Below are positions 24,075 to 33,482 of a DNA stretch of 64,000 nt, in pieces. The stretch's first letter is position 1. Each line of letters opens with the position of its first letter. The stretch is from NCBI GenBank assembly GCA_002733415.1, contig NVVR01000009.1, positions 1 through 64,000 of the forward strand, written 5' to 3'. Source of the DNA: Kordia sp. (lineage in GTDB: Bacteria; Bacteroidota; Bacteroidia; Flavobacteriales; Flavobacteriaceae). The notes beneath the pieces are model-generated. The model worked only from the letters and a program-made list of their open reading frames with translations, was not told where the DNA came from and made no database searches. The position numbers were made by a program, and so were the translations under genes.

Positions 24075-25445
24075 TTGATAAAACGTTTCACATTACAAGT
24101 AACTATACGCATTATTGCCATACTGGCTAGTTGTGTTCTTTTTTCATATTTGTTATTAAACTATTTATGGTTTAGCAGTATAGGAATTGGTTTTACAATT
24201 TTTCTTCAAGTATTTTTTTTAATCCGTTACGTTAATAATACAAATTACTCTTTGGTCAAGTTCCTTGATGCCTTAAAAAACGAAGACTATTCAGTGTATT
24301 TTTCTTCATCAAAAAAAGGAGATTCTTTCGCGAAGTTATTTGATGATTTTAACCAAATTATTAAAACTTTTAAGCAAAACAAAATAGAGAAAGAAGCGCA
24401 GTACAAGTATTTTAAATACATCTTAGAACATGTTAATTTAGGTATTATATCAATCAAAAAAGATGATTTGTTTAATAAGGAATCTAATGAAGAAATGCTA
24501 TTTTTAAATAAAGCAGCTTGCGATATTCTTCAACAACCACAACACAAGTATTGGCATCGTTTTGCTAATAATGTCCCATGGTTAGTTAGTGAAATAAAAA
24601 AAACAGCTGATGGTGGTAAAACTTTAGTAGACTTTGGCGATGAAACAGATAAGAAGCAATTATCTTTAGAAACAATTGAAATCCAGCTGTTAGGTAATAC
24701 ATATCTGATCATTACTTTTCAAGACATTCGTTCAGAGATTGAACAGAAAGAAATTGAAGCTTGGCATAACGTTATACGTGTTTTAGCACATGAAATGTTA
24801 AACTCTTTCACACCTGTTAGTTCCCTAGCCTCTACATTAAAATCAATTACAGAAGATGAACATGGAAATATTTTAAGTATTGATAAACTTGATCAGGAAG
24901 ATATTCAGGACATTAACATGGCAGTCACAACAATTAAAAAAAGATCTGATGGTTTATTAGCATTCGTTAAAGATTATAGAACGATATCTAATGTCCCCAT
25001 TCCTTTATTGAATCAAATTAATATTAAGAAATTCTTATCATCTATAGAATTGTTAATGAAGCCAACTATTGAAGAGGCTGGCATTAAATTACAATTATCA
25101 CCCATTCCAGCAAATGCTACTATTTTGGCTGATAGTAAATTGATTGAGCAAGTATTGATTAACCTAATTAATAATAGTATTCATGCGCTAGAAGGAAGAG
25201 AAAATCCAACCATTAAAATCAATTGTATTATAGAACCTGATAAAACAACTATTAGTATTCATGATAATGGGAATGGGATTGAAGAAAAGATCTTCAACCA
25301 AATTTTTATTCCTTTTTATACTACCAAAAAAAATGGCTCCGGAATTGGTTTAAGCTTATCCAAAAACATCATGAAAAAGCATGGAGGGAATTTATTGGTC
25401 AATTCAGAAGCTGGTGGTTACACTACATTTTCACTTGTGTTTTAA
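24075..25445 (+). CDS. Sensor histidine kinase (PAS-containing, NtrB-like)
   Basis: A 456-residue membrane kinase that starts with TTG at 24075, 11 bp after the regulator stop; no ATG is better placed. Two helices span about residues 10-52 with almost no periplasmic loop, so it may sense signals in or near the membrane. A PAS-like region (about 110-215) precedes the H-box VLAHEMLNSFTPVSSL and the N-box LINNSIHALEG, then G1 DNGNGIEE and G2 NGSGIGLSLSKNIMKKHGG. It should phosphorylate the adjacent sigma-54 activator. Intramembrane-sensing kinases next to MacB-like exporters often respond to envelope stress or antimicrobial peptides (inference). Confidence 0.92.
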   Translation: MIKRFTLQVTIRIIAILASCVLFSYLLLNYLWFSSIGIGFTIFLQVFFLIRYVNNTNYSLVKFLDALKNEDYSVYFSSSKKGDSFAKLFDDFNQIIKTFKQNKIEKEAQYKYFKYILEHVNLGIISIKKDDLFNKESNEEMLFLNKAACDILQQPQHKYWHRFANNVPWLVSEIKKTADGGKTLVDFGDETDKKQLSLETIEIQLLGNTYLIITFQDIRSEIEQKEIEAWHNVIRVLAHEMLNSFTPVSSLASTLKSITEDEHGNILSIDKLDQEDIQDINMAVTTIKKRSDGLLAFVKDYRTISNVPIPLLNQINIKKFLSSIELLMKPTIEEAGIKLQLSPIPANATILADSKLIEQVLINLINNSIHALEGRENPTIKINCIIEPDKTTISIHDNGNGIEEKIFNQIFIPFYTTKKNGSGIGLSLSKNIMKKHGGNLLVNSEAGGYTTFSLVF

Positions 25446-25604
25446 CACTAACTTCTATGACGTACTAACACCTTGTTCCAGAGTTTTTCAAAAAAAACAC
25501 TTAAAATACCTTTCGGAAAGTATTAATCTATTAAATCACTTCCTAAATCATACATACACATTATACTCCACTTCTGTTATCGTTTCTTAATAAGCTAATA
25601 CCTT

Positions 25605-26159
25605 TTAACCACTTCCTTTTTTTAACCGAATTCCTTGCCCTAAAATAACATCTTTATTAGGAATAAAATCTCCAATTGGTAAATGCTCTGTTAAAATAAT
25701 ATATTTAAAACCGGTTATTTTACGCAGTACATTCTGTACTTCAGTATTGGGTAAATATTGTAACACTTGTCTTAATAAAGCACAATCCCCAGAAGGCAAA
25801 TAATTTGCTGCAATATCCAAACAATAAAACTCTAGTTTATCATCCTTAAAGTTGACTTTATTATGTTTAATAAGGCTTTCTACGATATCTGCCGCAACAT
25901 ATTTCTTGGTAAATTTTACTAATATTTTTCCTGCATTAAAATCTCCACAACCTAGGTCACATACAACCAGGGAATCATCAAATGAGGTTAAAAATGATGT
26001 TACAATTAGCTATATAGGATTCACTATCTCATCTCCATACGATCCTTTACCGGAGTGAAAATCAAATTCTGCACCTCCTCATAATTTCATTTCATAAATC
26101 TGCTCCATAGCGTCTTTACTTGGCCAAGGTTTCTTTGTGTTTTTAGGGTTATTATTCAT
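25605..26159 (-). pseudogene. Class I SAM-dependent methyltransferase with two in-frame stops and truncated end
   Basis: The frame from ATG 26159 to TAA 25605 has exactly 185 codons and is protein-like throughout. It is broken by TGA at codon 27 (EMKL, stop, GGAEFDFHSGKG, where Trp is expected) and by TAG near codon 46. After the stops come the SAM-binding motif VVCDLGCGDFNAGK, then LRQVLQYLPNTEVQNVLRKI and GQGIRLKK. The usual last 30 or so residues are absent. A duplicate of its first third lies at 27149-27237. Confidence 0.72.
26042..26130. repeat. Direct repeat copy 1 (methyltransferase 5' segment)
   Basis: 89 bp inside the decayed methyltransferase that match 27149-27237 with 7 mismatches by my count (about 92%). 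The two copies flank the DUF2293 gene in the same orientation. Confidence 0.8.
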
Positions 26160-26294
26160 AAAAAATTTGCTGTATAAATTTCTATATCAACAAGGATACA
26201 TAATTAGTCTTCGATAAGCTCCGACTGTCATTAAATTCCTTCTAACTAAACTATACTATTACCAAAATGGAAAATAAGTGCTCCTCAGAAAAAA

Positions 26295-26969
26295 CTATTG
26301 ATGACGCCATTGTTTTAATATGCGATTTATATCCAACTTTACATCAGTACGTATTTCCCTTTTTCTTTTACCTTTCCCAAATTGATCATCGTAATTTGTT
26401 TCGGTATGCCTAATATGTGCTTCTACAGCTAAATCAATCATTTTGCCATCAAATTGTTTGGCATTTGCAGTACGCCCTACCCTTCCACTGTATTTTTCAC
26501 AGGCATGTGCGGCAATTTCATTTTCTCTATTAGCAGGGCAATTCGGGTAGCGTTGACGTATAGCTTCAGCAAAAACAATAATATAAGCTTTGTCCTGTAC
26601 TGCACGTATAACGGCAGCTTTTTTATTTTTCAAAGCACGTGAGTCCTTGTCTGACTCACATTCTAATCTAGCTTTTTCTATAGCAATTTCTTCAACTAAC
26701 TGCCCTTTACGTTCATATCGTTTCCTGCGTTGATTCCAAAACAATACTACTCCACATAAAGTAGAGTGTTTTTTTGATCGCCTAGTCATAGCAGCATTTC
26801 CAGGAGGTAACATGATATAACCTACAAATGGAGAACAAGTAAAGCAAGTACCTTTGTGTTTTTCACTTTCTGCGACAAAAGCTTTACCTAAGGGCACCCT
26901 TTTTTCACAAATCCTACAAGTGAGTTTCTCTTTTTTTGTTAAATAAATGTTCTGTGAGGTAGTTGCCAC
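26295..26969 (-). CDS. DUF2293 domain protein with N-terminal zinc-ribbon-like cysteines
   Basis: A 224-residue protein. Four cysteines in two pairs (TCRICEKRVPLGKAF and KGTCFTCSPF) near the N-terminus suggest a treble-clef or zinc ribbon. A basic middle helix (about 75-125) follows. The C-terminal portion, with AIRQRYPNCPANRENEIAAH and LAVEAHIRHTETNYD, matches DUF2293, a domain of unknown function. The high content of Arg, Lys and Cys suggests nucleic-acid binding, by inference. It is flanked on both sides by the duplicated methyltransferase fragment, so it may have been inserted or duplicated with it. Confidence 0.8.
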   Translation of the reverse strand: MATTSQNIYLTKKEKLTCRICEKRVPLGKAFVAESEKHKGTCFTCSPFVGYIMLPPGNAAMTRRSKKHSTLCGVVLFWNQRRKRYERKGQLVEEIAIEKARLECESDKDSRALKNKKAAVIRAVQDKAYIIVFAEAIRQRYPNCPANRENEIAAHACEKYSGRVGRTANAKQFDGKMIDLAVEAHIRHTETNYDDQFGKGKRKREIRTDVKLDINRILKQWRHQ

Positions 26970-27148
26970 TGATAAATTATTAATTATTGAAGTCGCGAAT
27001 ATACTTATTTTAACTATTCCGCTCTTTCATTAGTTATAACTCTACTTTAAAATTTGTTTTATTCTAATTAGCTAGACAATGATACAGAAACCTGATACTA
27101 TTTCTTTTTAAAAAATAGTATCAGTGTCGTTACAATAATTCCTTTATC

Positions 27149-27237
27149 ATCCTTTACCGGAGTAAAAATCAAATTCGGTACCTCCCCATTATTTCATTTC
27201 ATAAATCTGCTCCATAGCGTCTTTACTTGGACAAGGC
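27149..27237 (-). pseudogene. Remnant of a second methyltransferase copy (5' segment only)
   Basis: The minus strand reads PSKDAMEQIYEMK, stop, WGGTEFDFYSGKG, stop: the N-terminal third of the methyltransferase family decayed at 25605-26159. Here the Trp before GG is intact (TGG) but the preceding Leu codon has become TAA. It matches the first copy at about 92% over 89 bp. Confidence 0.7.
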
Positions 27238-27308
27238 ATCATTATATTTTTAATTCCAATTTATTTACTCATAAAAAGCATGCTGTATTAAAGTTTCTAT
27301 AGTAGTCT

Positions 27309-27668
<360 letters not shown>

Positions 27669-27672
27669 TTAA

Positions 27673-28665
27673 TTAGTTTCTAGCAAGCTTACGTAATGCA
27701 ACCCATTGCTTAATTTTTTCTTTTGAATCACAAGCAGGGTATCCTAAAACTGTTTTACCTGCAGGAACATCATTCATAACACCAGATCCGCCACCAACTA
27801 TAGCTCCTGAATGAACAGTTATATGATCTTTAATTGATGCACTTCCTCCAATAATAACTCCATCTCCTAATGTTACAGAACCAGCTAAACCACTACCTCC
27901 TGCCATAATACATGACCTCCCTAATACACAATTATGAGCTATTTGTACTAAATTATCTATTTTACAACCATCTCCAATAATAGTAGAACTAAATTTAGCT
28001 CTATCAACACATGAATTAGCTCCAATTTCAACTGCATTTCCGATAACAACATTTCCGATATGTGGTATTTTCACTAAACCTCTACCATCAACACTTGGCC
28101 TATATCCAAACCCATCAGCTCCAATGCTTACATTATTATGAAAAATACAGAAACTACCTATTTCTGTCCGTTCACGAATTACTGTTCCTGACCAAACAAT
28201 ATTATTACTCCCCATTATTGTATCATCAAATACGGTAACATTAGGATATAAAATAGTTCCATCACCAATTCTTACGTTTTTACCGATATAACAACCAGCA
28301 CCTATTTTACATCCTTTACCAAGTGAAACTGATTCATGAATAACAGCAGTTGGATGTATTTCTGTTACAAACTCAGGTGACTTAGGACTAAATTCATCTA
28401 ATAATTGAGCCATTACTAAATCAGCATTTTTCACTTTTATAAAAGCTCTTCCTTCTCCTGGTTCAATTTTAACTGAATCACTAATAATTGCAATTTTAGC
28501 ATTAGAATCATTCCATAAACGAGCGTATTTTTGATTGCCAATAAACGTTATTTGATTTTCAGTAGCACGTTTTATTTCCTCAATACCTAAAATTTCTTGA
28601 GTAGTATTCCCTATAATTTCTCCCTTAAGAAGGGTGTTAATTGCTTCTATTGTAAATGATTTCAT
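27673..28665 (-). CDS. lpxD: UDP-3-O-acylglucosamine N-acyltransferase (LpxD)
   Basis: A 330-residue acyltransferase of lipid A biosynthesis that adds the second acyl chain to UDP-3-O-acyl-glucosamine. The N-terminal uridine-binding domain (1-95) is followed by the hexapeptide-repeat left-handed beta-helix (about 100-300). It carries the family motifs [14 protein letters not shown] and [19 protein letters not shown], the latter holding the catalytic His. A second LpxD-like gene lies at the right edge of the window in its usual lipid A context, so this one is a paralogue outside the main cluster. Confidence 0.9.
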   Translation of the reverse strand: MKSFTIEAINTLLKGEIIGNTTQEILGIEEIKRATENQITFIGNQKYARLWNDSNAKIAIISDSVKIEPGEGRAFIKVKNADLVMAQLLDEFSPKSPEFVTEIHPTAVIHESVSLGKGCKIGAGCYIGKNVRIGDGTILYPNVTVFDDTIMGSNNIVWSGTVIRERTEIGSFCIFHNNVSIGADGFGYRPSVDGRGLVKIPHIGNVVIGNAVEIGANSCVDRAKFSSTIIGDGCKIDNLVQIAHNCVLGRSCIMAGGSGLAGSVTLGDGVIIGGSASIKDHITVHSGAIVGGGSGVMNDVPAGKTVLGYPACDSKEKIKQWVALRKLARN

Positions 28666-28931
28666 ATGATGTTCTTATGTGCTAATTATTAAGTTTTAAA
28701 TATAACCTATTTTTTAGTAGTCAAGGAGTGAATCATATTTAAACTAACATATTAAACTCTACTATATTCTTAAAATTGATTCTATGATTCAGTGTATGAA
28801 TATTCACCAACACCTTATAAAGTATTGATTTTTAAAACATTCGTTTGTGTGTTTTTTCACTATTTATTATTATAAACACTGTAAACAATTAATCCCTTTT
28901 GCACACATATACTAAGAAATCAACTATATCT

Positions 28932-29769
28932 ATGAAAATATTATTTTACATTTTAGTAATAACTATTGTTACTCAATTTCAATCAAAAGCGCAACAATTA
29001 GAAAACTCTTTACTTTGGGAGATTTCTGGTAATAACATTAAAGAATCATCTTACCTGTTCGGAACAATCCATATGACTTGCGATGCATCATTAAACGAAA
29101 AAGTTCAGAAAGCAATGAATAAAACGGAACTATTAGTTTTAGAATTAGATATGGAGACCCTGATATGCAATCAAGAATGATGCAAGGAGTAGCTATGAAG
29201 GACGCAAAAACCATAAAAGAATTAACAACTGAAGTAGAGTATAAACTGTTAAATGATTTTATACAAGAACAAACAGGGATCCCTTTAACAATCCTAAATA
29301 CTTTTAAACCTTTTTTTATACATGCAATGTTATATCCAAAACTACATGATTGTTTAAGTCAATCCATTGAAGCTGAATTAATGAAAATTGCTGCTTCACA
29401 AAATGAAGAAATTTTAGGTTTAGATACAGTACAGGAACAACTGAATGTATTTGACGAAATACCATATAAGGACCAACTAAAAGACCTTCTTAATTCTGCT
29501 AAAGATAATATGAAGAAAGATAAAGGTTTATAAATCTGAAAATTTAAACGCTTTGATGAAGCTCATGCAAGATGAAAAAAAGTTCATTTAGTGCTAAACA
29601 TTCTGATAAATTATTAGATCAACGAAATATAAAATGGATATCTAAAATTGGAGTGTTTGCTAAAAAACAGACTACATTTTTCGGTGTAGGCGCAGGACAT
29701 TTAGGAGGTGATTTTGGAGTAATTAAGTTATTAAGAAAACAAGGATATACTGTAAAAGCGGTATTATAA
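28932..29769 (+). pseudogene. TraB/GumN family protein with multiple frameshifts
   Basis: Starting at ATG 28932 (MKILFYILVITIVTQFQSKA, a signal peptide) the product reads WEISGNNIKESSYLFGTIHM, the family start with the GTIH motif. The frame shifts near 29155 (one base lost before the PDMQSRMMQG segment), again near 29517, and again in the A run near 29576. It then runs in frame as FFGVGAGHLGGDFGVIKLLR, the conserved GxxHxxG end, to a stop at 29769. Three lesions argue for a true pseudogene rather than sequencing error. Intact members are exported proteins proposed to be metal-dependent hydrolases. Confidence 0.8.
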
Positions 29770-29791
29770 ATACATCTCATTTAAATCACCA

Positions 29792-29827
29792 AAGCCTTGA
29801 AATTTAATACAGTTTCAAGGCTTTTTT
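29792..29827 (+). terminator. Hairpin terminator after the TraB/GumN pseudogene
   Basis: AAGCCTTGAAA and TTTCAAGGCTT form an 11-bp perfect stem with a 10-nt loop followed by a T-rich run, 22 bp after the last stop of the pseudogene. Confidence 0.85.
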
Positions 29828-29860
29828 ATTTTACTTATAACAATAATACCATACTATTGT

Positions 29861-30673
29861 ATTATCAAGAAAGAAAAAAACATACAGTTTCAATACCTAG
29901 GGTATAATTCTACACCACAATTATGGGACAATGAGCTAGTTGGCTTAGCTCAAATAAAGTTACTAGAATATAATAGTGGTTTAACTGAGCTAGTTAATGA
30001 TAAAAAATTACGCTTAGGACATTTGGTTGAACGTTTTGTTTCAAATGAATTACAATTCAATAAGAGTATTGAGGTATTAGCTGAAAACATCCAAATTAAA
30101 CGTGATAAAGTAACTATTGGGGAAATAGATTGTTTGTTAAAACACAACAACACAACCATTCATTTAGAAATTATATATAAGTTTTACGTATATGATGAGT
30201 CTGTAGGAAGCTCTGAATTAGAGCATTGGATTGGACCTAACAGAAAAGACAGCTTGATTGAAAAAATAACGAAACTAAAAACAAAACAACTACCACTACT
30301 CTATAAACCCGAAACGGAACAACTGCTAAAGCAATTCAATCTTGATGTAAATACAATACAGCAACAGGTTTATTTCAAAGCACAATTATTTGTACCATAT
30401 CACATGCTTGGCATGCAATTACGCATCATAAACAACCAGTGTATTAAAGGCTATTACCTACCCTTTAATGATTTAGAGCAATTAAATAGCTGTAAATTTC
30501 ATATTCCTTCAAAATTAAATTGGTTAACTGAAGTGCATCATGATGTGATTTGGTTGGATTATAATGATGCTATTAAAACTATACAGAAATCAATTATTCA
30601 GGAAAGAGCTCCATTATGTTGGATTAAGTCTGAAAACACCACACTACAAAAGGTTTTTGTAGTATGGTGGTAG
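29861..30673 (+). CDS. DUF1853 family protein, start unclear
   Basis: About 270 residues. The conserved parts are YNSTPQLWDNELVGLAQI near the start, then LGHLVERFVSNELQF, GEIDCLLKHNNTTIHLEI, KFYVYDE and HWIGPNRKDSLIEKITKL. The ED-like pattern (GEIDCLL, HLEIIYKFY) resembles a restriction-endonuclease-like fold, by inference. The frame is open upstream but has no ATG. Homology starts before the first in-frame TTG (30023), so translation must begin at a rare start such as ATT 29861, or the A7 run at 29874-29880 hides an indel. The gene may be recently damaged. Confidence 0.65.
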   Translation: MIKKEKNIQFQYLGYNSTPQLWDNELVGLAQIKLLEYNSGLTELVNDKKLRLGHLVERFVSNELQFNKSIEVLAENIQIKRDKVTIGEIDCLLKHNNTTIHLEIIYKFYVYDESVGSSELEHWIGPNRKDSLIEKITKLKTKQLPLLYKPETEQLLKQFNLDVNTIQQQVYFKAQLFVPYHMLGMQLRIINNQCIKGYYLPFNDLEQLNSCKFHIPSKLNWLTEVHHDVIWLDYNDAIKTIQKSIIQERAPLCWIKSENTTLQKVFVVWW

Positions 30674-30771
30674 CAAAACCAAAGTGTAATTAATTGCCTA
30701 ACACAACGACTATAGAACGGTAATAATTGTTGTATTTTTGATAGCTTATACAACACTATAATAACTCGCTT

Positions 30772-31227
30772 ATGATCACTTGGAAAGATGTAATTCATTT
30801 TGCCGTAAATGGCAATCCAACTCCAGATAAAAGAGTAGAAAAAACTACTAATGAATGGGAAACTATATTAACACCTGAGCAATTCAGAATTACACGAAAT
30901 AAAGGAACTGAAGCTCCACACAGTGGTGCTTTATGTAGCAGCCATGAGCTAGGAAAGTATGCCTGTGTTTGTTGTGATACCTTATTGTTTGATTCTAGTA
31001 TAAAATTTGAATCTGGTTCTGGGTGGCCTAGTTTTACAGCTCCAATTAAAGAAAACGCTATTCATTATATAAAAGACGATACCTATGGAATGGTTAGAGT
31101 TGAAGTAACCTGTAATACTTGTGACGCACATTTAGGACATGTATTTCCTGATGGGCCTAAACCTAGCGGATTACGCTATTGTGTCAATTCTGAAAGTATT
31201 AAAATAGAGAAGAATACCAATGAATAA
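30772..31227 (+). CDS. msrB: Peptide-methionine (R)-S-oxide reductase MsrB
   Basis: A 151-residue enzyme that reduces methionine-R-sulfoxide. Zinc-binding CxxC pairs (CVCCDTLLF and CNTCDAHLGHVF), the SeIR core GSGWPSFTAP and the catalytic Cys137 in RYCVNSESI are all present. There is no signal peptide, so it is cytoplasmic. A TATTTTTG box (30733-30740) lies 31 bp upstream. It overlaps msrA by 8 bp, so the pair covers both sulfoxide stereoisomers. Confidence 0.95.
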   Translation: MITWKDVIHFAVNGNPTPDKRVEKTTNEWETILTPEQFRITRNKGTEAPHSGALCSSHELGKYACVCCDTLLFDSSIKFESGSGWPSFTAPIKENAIHYIKDDTYGMVRVEVTCNTCDAHLGHVFPDGPKPSGLRYCVNSESIKIEKNTNE

Positions 31228-31756
31228 AATAAAGCATGAAATAGCCACGTTTGGTGGAGGGTGCTTCTGGTGTACAGAAGCAATTTTTCAGGAAATTGAT
31301 GGTGTATCAGTCGTAAAATCAGGATTTAGTGGTGGTACTGTTCCTGGAACACCTACTTACAGAGAAGTGTGTTCTGGTTTAACTGGTCATGCTGAAGTAG
31401 TTCAAGTGTATTTTAACCCTGTAGTAATTTCTTATAAAAGCATTATTAATATATTCATGACAACTCATGATCCTACTACTTTAAACCGTCAAGGAGCTGA
31501 TATTGGAACCGAATATCGATCAATTATTTTATATCATAATGAGATACAAAAAGAAGTTTGCCTTGAAGTTATTAAGGAAGTTTCTGAATATTTTCCTGAT
31601 AAAATTATTACTGAAATAGTTCCGTATGAAATATTCCATGAAGCAGATTTGGAACATCAAGAGTATTATAAAAACAATAAAGGAAATAGATACTGTAGTA
31701 TCGTTATTGATCCTAAACTTGCACGATTACGTAAGTTTTATGCTAATCAACTATAA
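31220..31756 (+). CDS. msrA: Peptide-methionine (S)-S-oxide reductase MsrA
   Basis: A 178-residue enzyme that reduces methionine-S-sulfoxide, with catalytic Cys15 in TFGGGCFWCTEAIF, followed by SGFSGG and later DPTTLNRQGADIGTEYRS. The start overlaps the end of msrB by 8 bp, so the two are translationally coupled. SelO follows 64 bp later, giving a three-gene oxidative-stress repair group. Confidence 0.95.
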   Translation: MNKIKHEIATFGGGCFWCTEAIFQEIDGVSVVKSGFSGGTVPGTPTYREVCSGLTGHAEVVQVYFNPVVISYKSIINIFMTTHDPTTLNRQGADIGTEYRSIILYHNEIQKEVCLEVIKEVSEYFPDKIITEIVPYEIFHEADLEHQEYYKNNKGNRYCSIVIDPKLARLRKFYANQL

Positions 31757-31820
31757 AGAAAAACATCAAACTAAAAGATTAATAAAAGACGCGTAAAACT
31801 ATATAAAACAACAAACTACA

Positions 31821-33395
31821 ATGCAATTAAAAATAACAAACACTTTTACAAAGGACCTTCCTGCTGATCCATTATTAGAAAACACCAGAAGGCAGGTTTC
31901 TGGTGCTTGTTATTCGTATGTTACTCCTAAAACGACAAAGAAACCTCAGCTTGTTCACACAGCAGATGAAGTTGCTTCAGTATTAGGGATTACAGAAATA
32001 GACCTCAAATCAGAAGAGTTTCTAAATATATTTACGGGTAATACAATACTAAAAAACACTACGCCCTATGCTATGTGTTATGGTGGGCATCAGTTTGGTA
32101 ATTGGGCAGGGCAACTAGGTGATGGTAGGGCTATTAATTTAACTGAAGTTGAGCATGATAATAAAAAATGGACTCTACAATTAAAAGGAGCTGGCGAAAC
32201 ACCATATTCCAGAACTGCGGATGGTTTGGCTGTTTTACGCTCATCTGTAAGAGAATACTTATGCAGTGAAGCAATGTTTCATTTGGGAGTTCCTACTACT
32301 CGTGCATTATCATTAGGATTATCAGGCGATGAAGTTTTACGAGATGTATTGTATGACGGACATCCTGACTATGAAAAAGGCGCTATTGTTTGCAGAGTAT
32401 CCCCTACTTTCTTACGTTTTGGAAGCTATGAGATACATAGTTCTCGAAAAGATTACAATACTTTAAAAACACTCGTAGATTATACTATAACACAACATTT
32501 CCCTGAAATAACATCACGAAATAAAGAAGACTATTTACAATTCTTTAAAGCAGTTACCGATAAAACCTTAGAAATGATTATCCACTGGCAACGAGTAGGT
32601 TTTGTGCATGGCGTTATGAATACCGATAACATGTCTATTTTAGGATTAACGATAGATTACGGTCCATACGGCTGGCTAGAAGGGTATGATTTTGATTGGA
32701 CCCCTAACACAACAGACAAGCAACATAAGCGTTACCGTTTTGGTAATCAACCCAATATTGGCTTATGGAACTTATTACAGTTAGCAAATGCGTTATTTCC
32801 GTTAATTGAAGATGCAGCAGCTTTAGAAGAAATATTAAATGGTTATAACGAAGAATTTCATCAAAAATACGAACAAATGATGAAATCGAAATTAGGGCTT
32901 ACTACTGATAACACAAGTGATAAAGAGCTAATTAAAGAATTAGAATCTAATTTACATTTGTCAGAAACGGATATGACTATCTTTTATAGAAACCTATCCA
33001 ATATAAACAAGAACAACCCTATAACAGATGACACATCGTTTTTAGCGTCAGTATTGGATTCTTTTTACAATCCTGAAGAAATTACTGGTACTGTATTAGA
33101 ACGCTGGGAAAAATGGTTTAAAAGCTACACACAAAGATTACAAGAAGAAACTATTACTGATCAAGAACGTAAAATAGCTATGGACACCGTAAACCCAAAG
33201 TATGTATTGCGAAATTACATGTCGCAGTTAGCAATTGACGCCGCTGACAAAGGTGATTATAGTTTACTAGATAAACTGTATATGATGTTAAAAAACCCTT
33301 ATAAAGAACAACAGGAATATCAAAAATGGTTTGCAAAACGACCAGAATGGGCGCGTCATAAAGTTGGATGCTCTATGCTTTCATGTAGTTCATAA
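31821..33395 (+). CDS. selO: Protein adenylyltransferase SelO (YdiU family)
   Basis: A 524-residue pseudokinase-fold enzyme that AMPylates target proteins and protects them from irreversible oxidation. Family motifs include YGGHQFGNWAGQLGDGRA, LKGAGETPYSRTADG, VREYLCSEAMFHLG and VHGVMNTDNMSI. It ends in GCSMLSCSS, with Cys522 at the position third from the end, where eukaryotic and some bacterial SelO proteins have selenocysteine. It lies just downstream of msrB-msrA and probably serves the same response. Confidence 0.93.
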   Translation: MQLKITNTFTKDLPADPLLENTRRQVSGACYSYVTPKTTKKPQLVHTADEVASVLGITEIDLKSEEFLNIFTGNTILKNTTPYAMCYGGHQFGNWAGQLGDGRAINLTEVEHDNKKWTLQLKGAGETPYSRTADGLAVLRSSVREYLCSEAMFHLGVPTTRALSLGLSGDEVLRDVLYDGHPDYEKGAIVCRVSPTFLRFGSYEIHSSRKDYNTLKTLVDYTITQHFPEITSRNKEDYLQFFKAVTDKTLEMIIHWQRVGFVHGVMNTDNMSILGLTIDYGPYGWLEGYDFDWTPNTTDKQHKRYRFGNQPNIGLWNLLQLANALFPLIEDAAALEEILNGYNEEFHQKYEQMMKSKLGLTTDNTSDKELIKELESNLHLSETDMTIFYRNLSNINKNNPITDDTSFLASVLDSFYNPEEITGTVLERWEKWFKSYTQRLQEETITDQERKIAMDTVNPKYVLRNYMSQLAIDAADKGDYSLLDKLYMMLKNPYKEQQEYQKWFAKRPEWARHKVGCSMLSCSS

Positions 33396-33435
33396 GTGAT
33401 TATTTTTAAGAACATAATCTAACTAAAACCTTAAC

Positions 33436-33468
33436 AAGCCATTACAACACATTGTGTAATAATGGCTT
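33436..33468. terminator. Bidirectional terminator between selO and the FAD oxidase
   Basis: AAGCCATTA and TAATGGCTT pair around a self-complementary ACACATTGTGT core. It lies between the convergent genes ending at 33395 and 33483. Confidence 0.75.
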
Positions 33469-33482
33469 ATCTCCTACAATTT

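Noticed and set aside
13183-26159. Recoding of TGA as Trp to explain stops in the kinase and the methyltransferase
   Set aside because: recQ and both 44-residue peptides end in TGA, TGG is used throughout for Trp, and other lesions are TAA, TAG or frameshifts, so ordinary decay explains the data better.
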